Below are positions 17,471-26,184 of a stretch of DNA of 64,000 nt, one piece after another. How positions within the stretch are numbered: position 1 is the first letter of the stretch; each line of letters starts with the position of its first letter. A program made the translations under genes and the position numbers. This stretch comes from JBBIWA01 sp037439425. Lineage in GTDB: Bacteria; Acidobacteriota; Blastocatellia; RBC074. The notes beneath the pieces are model-generated. The model saw nothing but the letters and a program-made list of their open reading frames with translations. It did not search any database and was not told the origin of the DNA. The stretch spans positions 1 through 64,000 of the forward strand of contig JBBIWA010000018.1 in NCBI GenBank assembly GCA_037439425.1. The letters run 5' to 3'.

Positions 17471-17662
17471 CTGCTGAAAACTGTCAAGTATGTAGGCAGG
17501 GAGGTTCACAAAGATATTACCGTGATTGTCGTTCTCAATAAAGCCGGCCAGGTCGAGAGCAGCAATTCCCGCTCAAGCGGGAAACGAGGGGCCCCGAGCG
17601 TGCCGCTTGTGTGCCTCACTGAGTCAGATGGCGCACTGATTGCGGAATATCGTAGACAGTAG
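17471..17662 (+). pseudogene. Relic of an IS110-family transposase N-terminus
   Basis: The frame reads VKYVGREVHKDITVIVVLNK then AGQVES, close to the N-terminus of IS110-type DEDD transposases (usually KYVGIDVHK...). The first catalytic aspartate position (IDVHK) is changed to REVHK, and the similarity ends after about 30 residues, followed by unrelated sequence. No further transposase fragment or terminal repeat is visible. It is preceded by AAGGAGG but has only TTG/CTG codons at the start, so it is unlikely to be expressed. Confidence 0.6.
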
Positions 17663-18168
17663 CGGCAGCAACCGGCCGCCGAGCTTCGAGGAAGCTTGTT
17701 TGCCCGCTCCGGGGCTCCGGTACTGCTGATTGAAACGTAGGCTGCTTCCTCACAAGCCTTCTCCCCTCGTCCCGGCCTGAGCGTTACCTGATTAAGAACT
17801 ATTGGGGGCTTCGCTCAAATGCCACAACAGCAATTCTTCGAGAGCTCTCCACGACGAGCTTGGAAAAGCCGAGCGCCCAAAACCGTCTACAATCCGGCCG
17901 CGACTGGCCTTCGGGAGACTTATGATAGAGCCGAGCAGCGCGCCGCCAACACCTAGTGGGCTAAACACGCCAACCCACCGAGAGCAGGTAAAAGACCATT
18001 GAGAGCGTGGGGCAGGGAAGCGACCGCAATTGTGTCCCTATTCATAGCCGTGCTTCTTGTGGACTTTGAACTGAAGGCTTCTCGATTCGAGAGCGTGAAG
18101 GGCTGATGATCTGAGCTGCATTCTCTCGGGTCACTTCCAACTGCGGTCAGCTACGAGTTGTGATAGAT
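17663..18168. other. Gene-free stretch
   Basis: No convincing gene, RNA or repeat was seen. The short frames present lack ribosome binding sites and recognisable motifs. It begins a nearly 2-kb gene-poor region that ends at the glnA terminator. Confidence 0.45.
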
Positions 18169-18450
18169 AAGTTTACGCCGTGGAGTTTCACGTTTCTGGC
18201 TGATGAGAGGCCACGGCCTTGCGCCGTGGAGTTTCACGTTTCTGGCTACACAGAGGGGCAGGATCATTTTGAGATGCCCTTGTGCCGTGGAGCTTCACGT
18301 TTGTGGCTAACATCGACGTTTTTTCCTAAACGCTCTCAATTCGCGCTTACAGTAGCCAGGATCGTGAGACTCCACTTTGAATTTCGGATTGCGAATTGCG
18401 AATTGCGGATTTGGTAGCAAGGAGCGTGAAACTCCACAAGGCCGTGGCCT
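18169..18450. repeat. Family-2 repeat cluster (CCACGG-hairpin, GTGGAGTTTCACG)
   Basis: Three direct copies carry GCCGTGGAGTTTCACGTTTC followed by TGGCTA-like sequence, one with the full hairpin GCCACGG-CCTTGCG-CCGTGG (about 18210-18228). Two inverted copies follow (CGTGAGACTCCAC near 18365 and GCGTGAAACTCCACAAGG near 18423, the latter running into CCGTGGCCTC). The same family occurs at 41.65-42.05 kb and 47.95-48.1 kb. Confidence 0.75.
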
Positions 18451-18492
18451 CTTTGCGGCAAAATGTCAATGTCTGCCGGCGCGCGCCTACTG

Positions 18493-18666
18493 TCGCCCCC
18501 ACCACCACCTGTGAATAATGGTTAAAGCAAGCGCCAACAGAAAAACACCTAGGAACAGAACTATTCTCGCCCCCACTACCACCTGTGAATAATGCGTCTC
18601 GCCGTCCTTGTCCCACGCGCACGCTCACCAATGCGCTTAAACTCATCAACCACCACTTGTGAATTC
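18493..18666. repeat. 28-bp direct repeats
   Basis: Two near-identical 28-bp copies, TCGCCCCCACCACCACCTGT + GAATAATG, lie at 18493-18520 and 18567-18594 (one base different), 46 bp apart. A shortened third copy (ACCACCACTTGTGAATTC) is near 18650. Too few and irregular for a CRISPR array. Confidence 0.6.
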
Positions 18667-19015
18667 GGCAAATCTGGCATAAATCTCTTAGCCTTGGGAG
18701 GAGGGCGCTGTTGGTAGATCGTTCTTGAGGTTGTCTCCCTGGCTGCTGTAGGAGCTCCCCTGCCGACCAGCAGCAAGTATGTTCCTGACCGGAGCTGAAA
18801 AACGTCCATTGCCGCGCTCGTGGGAGGGGGCACTTTGCCCCCAAGCGATTCCTCAGAAATGGTCGGTCAAAGCGGTGAGTTGGGTCCTCTCTTCCGTATA
18901 CTCTTCGCTGCGGAGCCTCTGAGCAAACTAACCGCTGTAGCCTGACCTCGTACTGCTTCCTCGCTCCAGGCGCTCTCTTCTTCTCCCCTTCACCTGCTCC
19001 CCGCAGTGGCCGGGT

Positions 19016-19232
19016 TAAATCCCCAGGACAAGGGTGTGGTCTCTCCACAATTCCGCAAAGCGGACCTGAGAGGGTAACTCAGAGTGAAGGAGAAAGCGCC
19101 ATTCCGGAAACAGCTCGTGGGCTGTGGCCAGATTTAACTTGCTCATCCGGGGTTTCGCCGGCGCTTCACTCTGGGCTAGATTCTAGCAGGGTTTACTTTG
19201 GATGTGTGCCGCTACTGGTGGAGAAACTAATG
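19016..19232. repeat. Family-3 dispersed repeat, copy 1
   Basis: The segment shares with 31505-31787 the words GGTCTCTCCACAA, CAAAGCGG, GGGGTTTCGC, ATTCTGGCAGGG-like, TTACTTTGGATG-like and GAAACTAATGG, in the same order. The two copies differ in the length of their central part. The rest of the 18667-19407 gap shows nothing else. Confidence 0.65.
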
Positions 19233-19407
19233 GGACAAGGATTGTGCTCATGCGAGGAACTACTTAGCTTTTGTAAGTCTTGGCGGGTAGTAGAGTCATC
19301 TCTGATGACCGGCTCTTTGGCACCGGAAGCTCAGAGAGTGCTACCCGATAGCACACCACGCCTCTGGCGGAGGTACTCTAGAGGGAAGTGAGAGCGAAAC
19401 ACCCACA

Positions 19408-19465
19408 GAAGCGGATGTGGAGCTCGCAGATAGCTGGTCTGTCGCAGGCTCATCACATCCGCTTC
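19408..19465 (-). terminator. Terminator hairpin after glnA
   Basis: A perfect 12-bp inverted repeat GAAGCGGATGTG (19408-19419) and CACATCCGCTTC (19454-19465) with a 34-nt loop lies 37 bp beyond the glnA stop codon on the minus strand. The T-tract after it is weak (GTGTTTCGC). Confidence 0.55.
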
Positions 19466-19502
19466 CAGGAGGAGCCTGTTTCAGTCAGGTGAAGGACTGT
19501 CT

Positions 19503-20927
19503 TTAAATGTCGAAGTAGAGCGCAAACTCCCAGGGGTGTGGCCGCAGGCGGATCGCATCTACTTCGTTCTTGCGCTTGTAATCAATCCAGGTCTCGATCA
19601 GGTCTGGCGTAAAGACATCGCCTTTGAGAAGGAAGGCATGATCCTGCTCCAGTGCAGTGAGCACCTCCTCGAGCGAGCCAGGAAGCTGTTTGATTTCGGC
19701 TGCTTCCTCCGGCGGCAGCTCGTACAGGTCTTTGTCCATGGGTTTACCTGGATCGAGCTTGTTGGCAATCCCGTCAAGCCCAGCCATCAAGCAGGCCGCA
19801 AAGGCTAGGTACGGGTTGCAGGTCGGGTCAGGCGTTCTGAACTCGATGCGTTTGGCCTTCTCCGACCTGGAGTAGACCGGGATGCGGACTGCGGCCGAGC
19901 GATTGCGCTGGCTGTAAGCCAGATTGATTGGGGCCTCGTAGCCCGGCACCAATCGCCGGTAAGAGTTGGTCGTCGGAGCGATCAAGGCGCACAGCGCTGG
20001 CGCGTGTTTGAGGATGCCGCCAATGTAATACAAACAGGTTTGAGAGATGTCCGCGTAGCCGCCCTTTTCATAGAAGAGGTTCTTCTCACCCTTCCAGAGC
20101 GACTGGTGAGTGTGCATGCCGGAGCCGTTGTCCTGGAAGATCGGCTTGGGCATAAAGGTGGCAGTCTTACCGTGCTTGCGCGCTGTATTCTTGGCGCAGT
20201 ACTTGTACCACATCACTTTGTCGGCCATCCGGGTGAGCGTGTCAAAACGCATATCAACTTCGGTCTGTCCACCAGTGCTCACCTCGTGGTGATGCACCTC
20301 CACCTTCACCCCGACGCTCTCCAAAGCCAGCACCATATCAGAGCGAATATCCTGGAAATGATCTGTTGGTGGGACGGGGAAGTAGCCCTGTTTATAGCGC
20401 GGCTTGTAGCCCAGGTTCGGACGCTCCGGCGTCCCTTCGCGGCCTGAGTTCCAGAAGCCCGCTTCCGAGTCAATGTAATAGAAGCCGTAGTTATAGCTCT
20501 GGTCAAACCGTACCTGGTCGAGGAAAAAGAATTCCAGCTCTGGCCCGATATAGACCGTGTCGGCGATGCCGGTCTTCTTGAGATAGGCTTCGGCCTTCTT
20601 GGCTACGTACCTGGGATCGCGCGTATAGTTGGACCCGGTAATAGGGTCCTTGACGTCGCAGATTAGCACCAGAGTGGGAATCGCCGTGAAAGGGTCCATC
20701 ACGGCCGTGGTCGGATCCGGAAACAGCAGCATATCCGACTCATCAATTGTCTGGAAGCCGCGGATCGAAGAGCCATCAAAGCCGATCCCTTCGGCGAAGA
20801 GCTCCTCATTGAGGTCCGACACCGGAATGGAAAAGTGTTGCCAGATCCCAGGCAGGTCAATAAACCTGAGATCGACAATCTTAGCACCTTTCTCCGCGGC
20901 GAATGTGATTACGTCCTTTGGGGTCAT
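19503..20927 (-). CDS. glnA: Glutamine synthetase type I
   Basis: 474 residues, the bacterial GSI length. Recognisable regions: LRFIDLPGIWQHFSIP at the N-terminus, GFDGSSIRGF, the glutamate/ammonia region HTHQSLW preceded by GSGMH, and NRSAAVRIP. The adenylylation loop reads DLYELPPEE with Tyr402 at the place modified by GlnE in related enzymes, so adenylylation control is possible. The enzyme makes glutamine from glutamate, ammonia and ATP in the cytoplasm. It is the second gene of an operon led by a 76-residue protein 87 bp upstream, under a predicted sigma-54 promoter, and the gene next upstream encodes a sigma-54 activator. Confidence 0.97.
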   Translation of the reverse strand: MTPKDVITFAAEKGAKIVDLRFIDLPGIWQHFSIPVSDLNEELFAEGIGFDGSSIRGFQTIDESDMLLFPDPTTAVMDPFTAIPTLVLICDVKDPITGSNYTRDPRYVAKKAEAYLKKTGIADTVYIGPELEFFFLDQVRFDQSYNYGFYYIDSEAGFWNSGREGTPERPNLGYKPRYKQGYFPVPPTDHFQDIRSDMVLALESVGVKVEVHHHEVSTGGQTEVDMRFDTLTRMADKVMWYKYCAKNTARKHGKTATFMPKPIFQDNGSGMHTHQSLWKGEKNLFYEKGGYADISQTCLYYIGGILKHAPALCALIAPTTNSYRRLVPGYEAPINLAYSQRNRSAAVRIPVYSRSEKAKRIEFRTPDPTCNPYLAFAACLMAGLDGIANKLDPGKPMDKDLYELPPEEAAEIKQLPGSLEEVLTALEQDHAFLLKGDVFTPDLIETWIDYKRKNEVDAIRLRPHPWEFALYFDI

Positions 20928-21013
20928 TTAGTGCCTCCTCTCAGACCGCTGGATGGGACCAGAGCCTGAAATGAAATGGTTAATAAATAACGACTCGCTG
21001 CTTGAACTTGGCT

Positions 21014-21244
21014 TCAGCCCGTCAACTCTTCGGTCAGGCGATAAGGTGCTGGCGTCTTCTCCAGAGAGTTGGGGCGCATCGAAATCTCGATACTCAGCGC
21101 GCGCAGATCGGTGATGAAACGGCGTACAGCTTCGACAGCAAAAGCTTTGAATTCTTCTTCCGTCCGGTAGCGATGCCGCTCTTTCATCAGGCAGGCCATC
21201 AGTTCTCCGTAATCGCTGTTGCTGCTTTTGTAGCTTGCACTCAT
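21014..21244 (-). CDS. Small protein preceding glnA, function unknown
   Basis: 76 residues, ATG with AAGGAG eight bases upstream. The sequence is hydrophilic and mostly helical (RYRTEEEFKAFAVEAVRRF), with no signal peptide, cysteine pair or DNA-binding motif. It lies between the predicted sigma-54 promoter and glnA, so it should be co-expressed with glutamine synthetase. By position it could modulate glutamine synthetase, like the small inhibitory factors of other phyla, but I see no sequence likeness to those; this is only a positional guess. Confidence 0.65.
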   Translation of the reverse strand: MSASYKSSNSDYGELMACLMKERHRYRTEEEFKAFAVEAVRRFITDLRALSIEISMRPNSLEKTPAPYRLTEELTG

Positions 21245-21370
21245 ATTCTTAACTCCTTACCTGGATGATGATTTGGAAGACTCCGCCTGGACTAATACGT
21301 GAGGATCACGGACGTGGCTTCGCTGGTAGATGTTTCAATCTCCACCGCACCCGATCAGCGCGGCGCACCT

Positions 21371-21414
21371 GAAGACCTCTGGGCGGAATCGGCTTCCTCA
21401 CTGAAGGTCTCTTC
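21371..21414 (-). other. Leader hairpin before the small gene-glnA operon
   Basis: GAAGACCT (21371-21378) can pair with AGGTCT plus CTTC (21405-21414, one bulge). It lies at or just after the predicted transcription start, in the 5' leader. A role is not evident. Confidence 0.35.
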
Positions 21415-21416
21415 CT

Positions 21417-21433
21417 AAGCAAACCTCTTGCCA
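21417..21433 (-). promoter_or_regulatory. Predicted sigma-54 (-24/-12) promoter of the glnA operon
   Basis: On the minus strand the sequence is TGGCAAGAGGTTTGCTT. The invariant GG (21432-21431) and GC (21420-21419) are exactly 12 bp apart, and the flanking bases match the TGGCA-N-TTTGC form. Transcription would start near 21407, giving a leader of about 160 nt before the small gene. The adjacent gene encodes a sigma-54 activator. Confidence 0.7.
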
Positions 21434-21524
21434 CTGCCCGGCTGCGCCCAGGGCGGGCGGCCTAAGTGTGAGAAAGCAAAGTAGAAAGAGACCTCTCGGA
21501 CGGAAGCGCCGGCTAGGAGGTGTA

Positions 21525-21568
21525 TGACAAAAATGTAGTTTACCTCTCTTTCTCAGACAATATTGTAG
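21525..21568 (-). promoter_or_regulatory. Two activator binding sites upstream of the sigma-54 promoter
   Basis: Two dyads of form (T/G)ACA-N4-TGTAG: TGACA-AAAA-TGTAG (21525-21538) and AGACA-ATAT-TGTAG (21555-21568), with centres 30 bp apart. They lie about 100 and 130 bp upstream of the -24 element, the usual place for enhancer sites of sigma-54 activators. The same dyad occurs twice before the activator gene. Confidence 0.65.
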
Positions 21569-21615
21569 GATCAGATATAACTCGCGCGATCATCCAATGA
21601 GCTTTCGCCGCCCCC

Positions 21616-23148
<1,533 letters not shown>

Positions 23149-23192
23149 CGTGACTGCCTTCAAGCTGACGGGGCGAGCGTCTGATTGCACTC

Positions 23193-23236
23193 CTACAAAA
23201 ATGTCTGATTACGGGCACAGGATAACATTTTTGTAG
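23193..23236 (-). promoter_or_regulatory. Paired operators before the activator gene
   Basis: CTACA-AAAA-TGTCT (23193-23206) and TAACA-TTTT-TGTAG (23223-23236) have centres 30 bp apart and together form a 12-bp inverted repeat CTACAAAAATGT/ACATTTTTGTAG. They match the dyads before the glnA promoter and have the same 30-bp spacing. They suggest autoregulation. Confidence 0.6.
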
Positions 23237-23299
23237 ATCGAAATAAAGCCCTCATACAACGCAGTCGAAAAGGGCCGCCCAGGCTGGGCCACCTGTAAC

Positions 23300-24445
23300 C
23301 TATTCGGCTGCTTCGCTGGCTTGCGCTCCCATCGGTGTCCGGCCCCAGTAATGCTGGCTGGCCCGTTCGATCAGCATCAGCGTTAGTGATGCAATCACCG
23401 GGCCAAGCGCAAAACCGAGAAAACCGAAGACGGTAAGTCCGCCCAGGGCGCTGAAGAAGACTAGCAGCGTGTGCAACCGTACCTGACTGCCTACCAGAAT
23501 GGGATAGAGGATGTTGTCTACCAGACTGAGCGCGGTTAGTCCCCAGATGGCCAGCAGGATGGCTTTAAGCAGTGAGCCTTGCAGCCACAGTGCGATCGCG
23601 GCTGGAGCCCAGACCAGTGCCGCTCCGATGACTGGAATCAGAGAAGCGAAAGCGCTCGCCGTGCCCCACAGCAAGGGGGAATGAATCCCCAGTATCCAGA
23701 AGGCCAGCCCGGCTAGTACCCCTTTGATCAGGGCTAGGAGGAAGATGCCACCCGCAGCAGCGCGAATGACTTCGGCGATGAGCGTGAAGACCTGCGCGGC
23801 GGTCTCCGGCTTGATCGGCAGCAGATGCTGGACTCGAGCCAGGATCGCCTTGCCATCGCGGAAGAAATAGAAGAGCGTGAAGGCGATGAGCACGACGTTG
23901 AGCAGGAAGGCTGTCACATTGGTAATAGTGCCTTTGGCTATTCCGAAAGTGAGTTCACCCAGCCGCCGCAACAAGTCGCTGAGCACCGTGTTCAGGTCAA
24001 TTCCCCATTGGCTGGAGAATGTCTGAAGCCATTGCCACAGGGAGCCGACGAAGGGGGTCTGGGCGAGCACCGCTGCCAAGCCATTGTCGTCGTCAAGGCT
24101 GACGGTTATTTGCCGGTAAGCCTGCGCTGCTTCGCGCGCGATGGCCAAACCGAGTAGCACAATCGGCACGACAGCTACCAGCAGGGTGATCGTCGTGCTG
24201 ACGAAAGCACTCACCCCATCGCGCTTCAGGAGGTAGCCTACACGCTGGTGCACCGGCTTGAAGATAATGGCCAGGATTATCGCCCAGGCAATGGCACCGA
24301 GGAACGGCCAGATGATTTGATAACACAGATAGGCCAGCAGCATAGCCACGGTGATGAGAAAGACCGTGGCAGCAGCTCTGCGGCGCGTGGGCTGCAGATG
24401 TGAGCTTACTTCTCCTTCTTCGGTTCGCATTCTTTGTGCCCGCAT
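23300..24445 (-). CDS. AI-2E family permease (PF01594-type)
   Basis: Up to 381 residues with about eight transmembrane helices in the AI-2E/PerM pattern: AYLCYQIIWPFLGAIAWAII near the start, a soluble insert (about 95-150), then helices with VLLIAFTLFYFFRDG-like sequence and the conserved IPVIGAALVWAPAAIALW segment. Members include TqsA and sodium/proton antiporters, so the substrate cannot be told. ATGs at 24445 and 24430 are both possible, and both lie inside the metallothionein gene, giving a 25-40-bp overlap. Its stop lies about 60-110 bp before the operators of the sigma-54 activator gene. Confidence 0.88.
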   Translation of the reverse strand: MRAQRMRTEEGEVSSHLQPTRRRAAATVFLITVAMLLAYLCYQIIWPFLGAIAWAIILAIIFKPVHQRVGYLLKRDGVSAFVSTTITLLVAVVPIVLLGLAIAREAAQAYRQITVSLDDDNGLAAVLAQTPFVGSLWQWLQTFSSQWGIDLNTVLSDLLRRLGELTFGIAKGTITNVTAFLLNVVLIAFTLFYFFRDGKAILARVQHLLPIKPETAAQVFTLIAEVIRAAAGGIFLLALIKGVLAGLAFWILGIHSPLLWGTASAFASLIPVIGAALVWAPAAIALWLQGSLLKAILLAIWGLTALSLVDNILYPILVGSQVRLHTLLVFFSALGGLTVFGFLGFALGPVIASLTLMLIERASQHYWGRTPMGAQASEAAE

Positions 24446-24579
24446 TTGCAGGCTGGCTTGCGCTCGTCGGCAGAGACGGCGCAGTAGTGGCTACAAAAGT
24501 GACGACCGGACCAGTCAATCCGGGTACCGTGAGAGACCTGACATTGGCAGGGTGGGTTATTACACTTTTGCACAAACAT
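24406..24579 (-). CDS. Bacterial metallothionein, SmtA/BmtA-like
   Basis: 57 residues, too short for routine gene finding. The start ATG has GAGGAAG ten bases upstream. Eight cysteines at 6, 11, 13, 29, 33, 44, 46 and 51 and histidines at 17, 27, 31 and 48 follow the SmtA layout: KCNNPPCQCQV at the start, RHFCSHYC in the zinc-finger-like middle, and CKCGHKEC at the end. One cysteine of the first SmtA cluster is absent (CNNPPC instead of CACEPC). Such proteins bind zinc, cadmium or other soft metals in the cytoplasm. The 3' end overlaps the AI-2E permease start, so both are probably on one transcript. A strong set of hairpins lies directly upstream. Confidence 0.82.
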   Translation of the reverse strand: MFVQKCNNPPCQCQVSHGTRIDWSGRHFCSHYCAVSADERKPACKCGHKECEPKKEK

Positions 24580-24598
24580 GCAGCATCTTCCTCAGCAA

Positions 24599-24680
24599 AT
24601 GTCCGACCAACTTTAGTTGGTCGTGGGTTCCCAGAGGCGGCCCAGGGCAAAGTCTGTGACAAATGCAGTTTGTCGGACAT
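24599..24680 (-). promoter_or_regulatory. Nested inverted repeats upstream of the metallothionein gene
   Basis: CGACCAAC-TTTA-GTTGGTCG (24604-24623) and GACAAA-TGCAG-TTTGTC (24658-24674) are two hairpins, and their outer arms ATGTCCGAC (24599-24607) and GTCGGACAT (24672-24680) pair with each other. They lie 20 to 100 bp before the start codon. They may be an operator or an RNA control element, or part of a small mobile repeat. Confidence 0.5.
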
Positions 24681-24841
24681 CCTGCGCCGCCTGAGCCTCA
24701 GGAAAGATTTCTCAGCAAATCCAGTGAACCACAAAGAGCACAGTGAGTGTCGAATAGCACCACTGGCAATGAGGTGTGATTGTAAGCTCTGCCCTGCCAC
24801 TGTGGCAAATGCTCCTCTTCAGGGTCGTTCTCTAGGAGTGC

Positions 24842-24945
24842 AAGTGGGACTAAATAGCTCGCCCTCACGAGCGCAGGCTTGAGAGCGTGCCCGACTTGCA
24901 CAGGAGCACGCCAGATGCTTGCGCTCGTGAGGGTGAGTCCCACTT
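24842..24945. repeat. Long inverted repeat, MITE-like
   Basis: AAGTGGGAC (24842-24850) and GTCCCACTT (24937-24945) form the ends; inside them CCCTCACGAGCGC (24862-24874) and GCGCTCGTGAGGG (24921-24933) are a perfect 13-bp inverted repeat. The words GCGCTCGTGAGGG and GCACGC also occur in the family-1 copy at 29.6 kb, so it is probably a variant. The rest of the gap from 24681 to 25064 shows nothing else. Confidence 0.65.
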
Positions 24946-25064
24946 TTAATTGCACCCCTTCTGTAGAGCGAGTCCCGGCTGCCTTGTCCCAGGCTGCTGA
25001 CTTGTGTTTCCACTTGTAATCTCTAAAATACTGGATTTGATTTTTGGGAGGAGTGGAGCTGAAG

Positions 25065-26102
25065 ATGTTGCTTCGTTATTTGATGCATGGCTGGGAGCGG
25101 CGCCTCTACCAGCGCGATCTGCAAGCACGCCGCGTGCGACCCTTCGAGTGGGGGCTGGAGTTTTTGGGCGATGGTCAGAACGCTCATCATCCGCTTGAAT
25201 TCATTCAGCAATTTAACAAACAGGTGCTGGCTTCGAGTGATCAGTTCTATACTCCAGCGCCAACACAGGCATCGGATTTTGAATTTGACGGTTTCTGGTT
25301 GCGCTTCCCGAGCGGGGTTGAAACCCCCTATCCGAAAAACAACACCGTTTATGCGCGCTACTTTCCGGCTGGGAAAGACGATCGCGCGGTGATCATCCTG
25401 CCGCATTGGAATGGGGATGAGCAGTCATACGTGACGCTGTGTCACTGGTTCAATTTCTGTGGCATCAGCGCGCTTCGCCTTAGTCTGCCCTATCATGATC
25501 GGCGCATGCCCGAACACTTGACGCGCGCCGATTATATGGTCAGTCCTAATATCGGGCGGACGATCCAGGCCGTGCAGCAAGCAGTGCAGGATACGCGCCG
25601 CGCGGCCGACTGGCTGGTGAGGCGCGGCATTAAACGCATTGGGCTGTTAGGGACCAGCATCGGTTCGTGCATCGCCTGGCTCGCTTTCGTTCACGACCGG
25701 CGCTTTGAAGCAGGCGCCTTCAATCACGTCTCGAGTTATTTTGGCGATGTTGTCTGGCGGGGGATTACCACTGCCCACATCCGGCGCAGCCTCGAAGCCC
25801 ATCTCACGCGCGACCAGGTGCGTCAGGTTTGGCTGAGTATCAGTCCAAGCGCCTATCTGCCGCGCATTAAGGACGATCGGCGTCGCACCCTGATGATCTC
25901 GGCGCGCTACGATCTGACTTTCCCGCCGGATCTGGCGCAGATTATGTTTGAAGCTTACGAGCGTTATGGTGCAGCCATTCGTAAAGTCATTCTTCCCTGC
26001 GGCCATTACACCACGGGCAAGACCCCCTTCAAATATCTGGACGCCTATCATCTGGTCAACTTCTTCCGCCGCCTCTGGCGAAGACCGGAGCCTAGAAGAT
26101 GA
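25065..26102 (+). CDS. Alpha/beta hydrolase, ABHD18-like
   Basis: About 345 residues from the ATG at 25065; TTG and GTG codons upstream also have GGAGG nearby. The hydrolase fold shows RAVIILPHWNGDEQSY in the first half, the nucleophile elbow GLLGTSIGSC, and a C-terminal histidine in LPCGHYTTGK. No signal peptide. The overall pattern resembles the ABHD18-type family of unknown substrate. It stands alone on the plus strand, convergent with the cytochrome gene. Confidence 0.75.
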   Translation: MLLRYLMHGWERRLYQRDLQARRVRPFEWGLEFLGDGQNAHHPLEFIQQFNKQVLASSDQFYTPAPTQASDFEFDGFWLRFPSGVETPYPKNNTVYARYFPAGKDDRAVIILPHWNGDEQSYVTLCHWFNFCGISALRLSLPYHDRRMPEHLTRADYMVSPNIGRTIQAVQQAVQDTRRAADWLVRRGIKRIGLLGTSIGSCIAWLAFVHDRRFEAGAFNHVSSYFGDVVWRGITTAHIRRSLEAHLTRDQVRQVWLSISPSAYLPRIKDDRRRTLMISARYDLTFPPDLAQIMFEAYERYGAAIRKVILPCGHYTTGKTPFKYLDAYHLVNFFRRLWRRPEPRR

Positions 26103-26184
26103 GATTCTTCGTCCACCCCTGGGAAGCTAGTGGTCCTCTCACGCGGTAGTTTCCGCTCAGGGAGTTGCCGTAGCGCTTCTCCCC

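Noticed and set aside
18347..19048. 233-codon minus-strand frame
   Set aside because: It runs across family-2 repeats, the 28-bp repeats and part of family 3; no recognisable domain or start signal.
21245..21416. A glutamine riboswitch in the leader of the glnA operon
   Set aside because: Only a simple hairpin (21371-21414) is visible; the conserved core of known glutamine-binding RNAs was not found.
24093..24800. 235-codon minus-strand frame over the permease start
   Set aside because: It is a shadow frame; the metallothionein frame and the permease frame explain the DNA much better.
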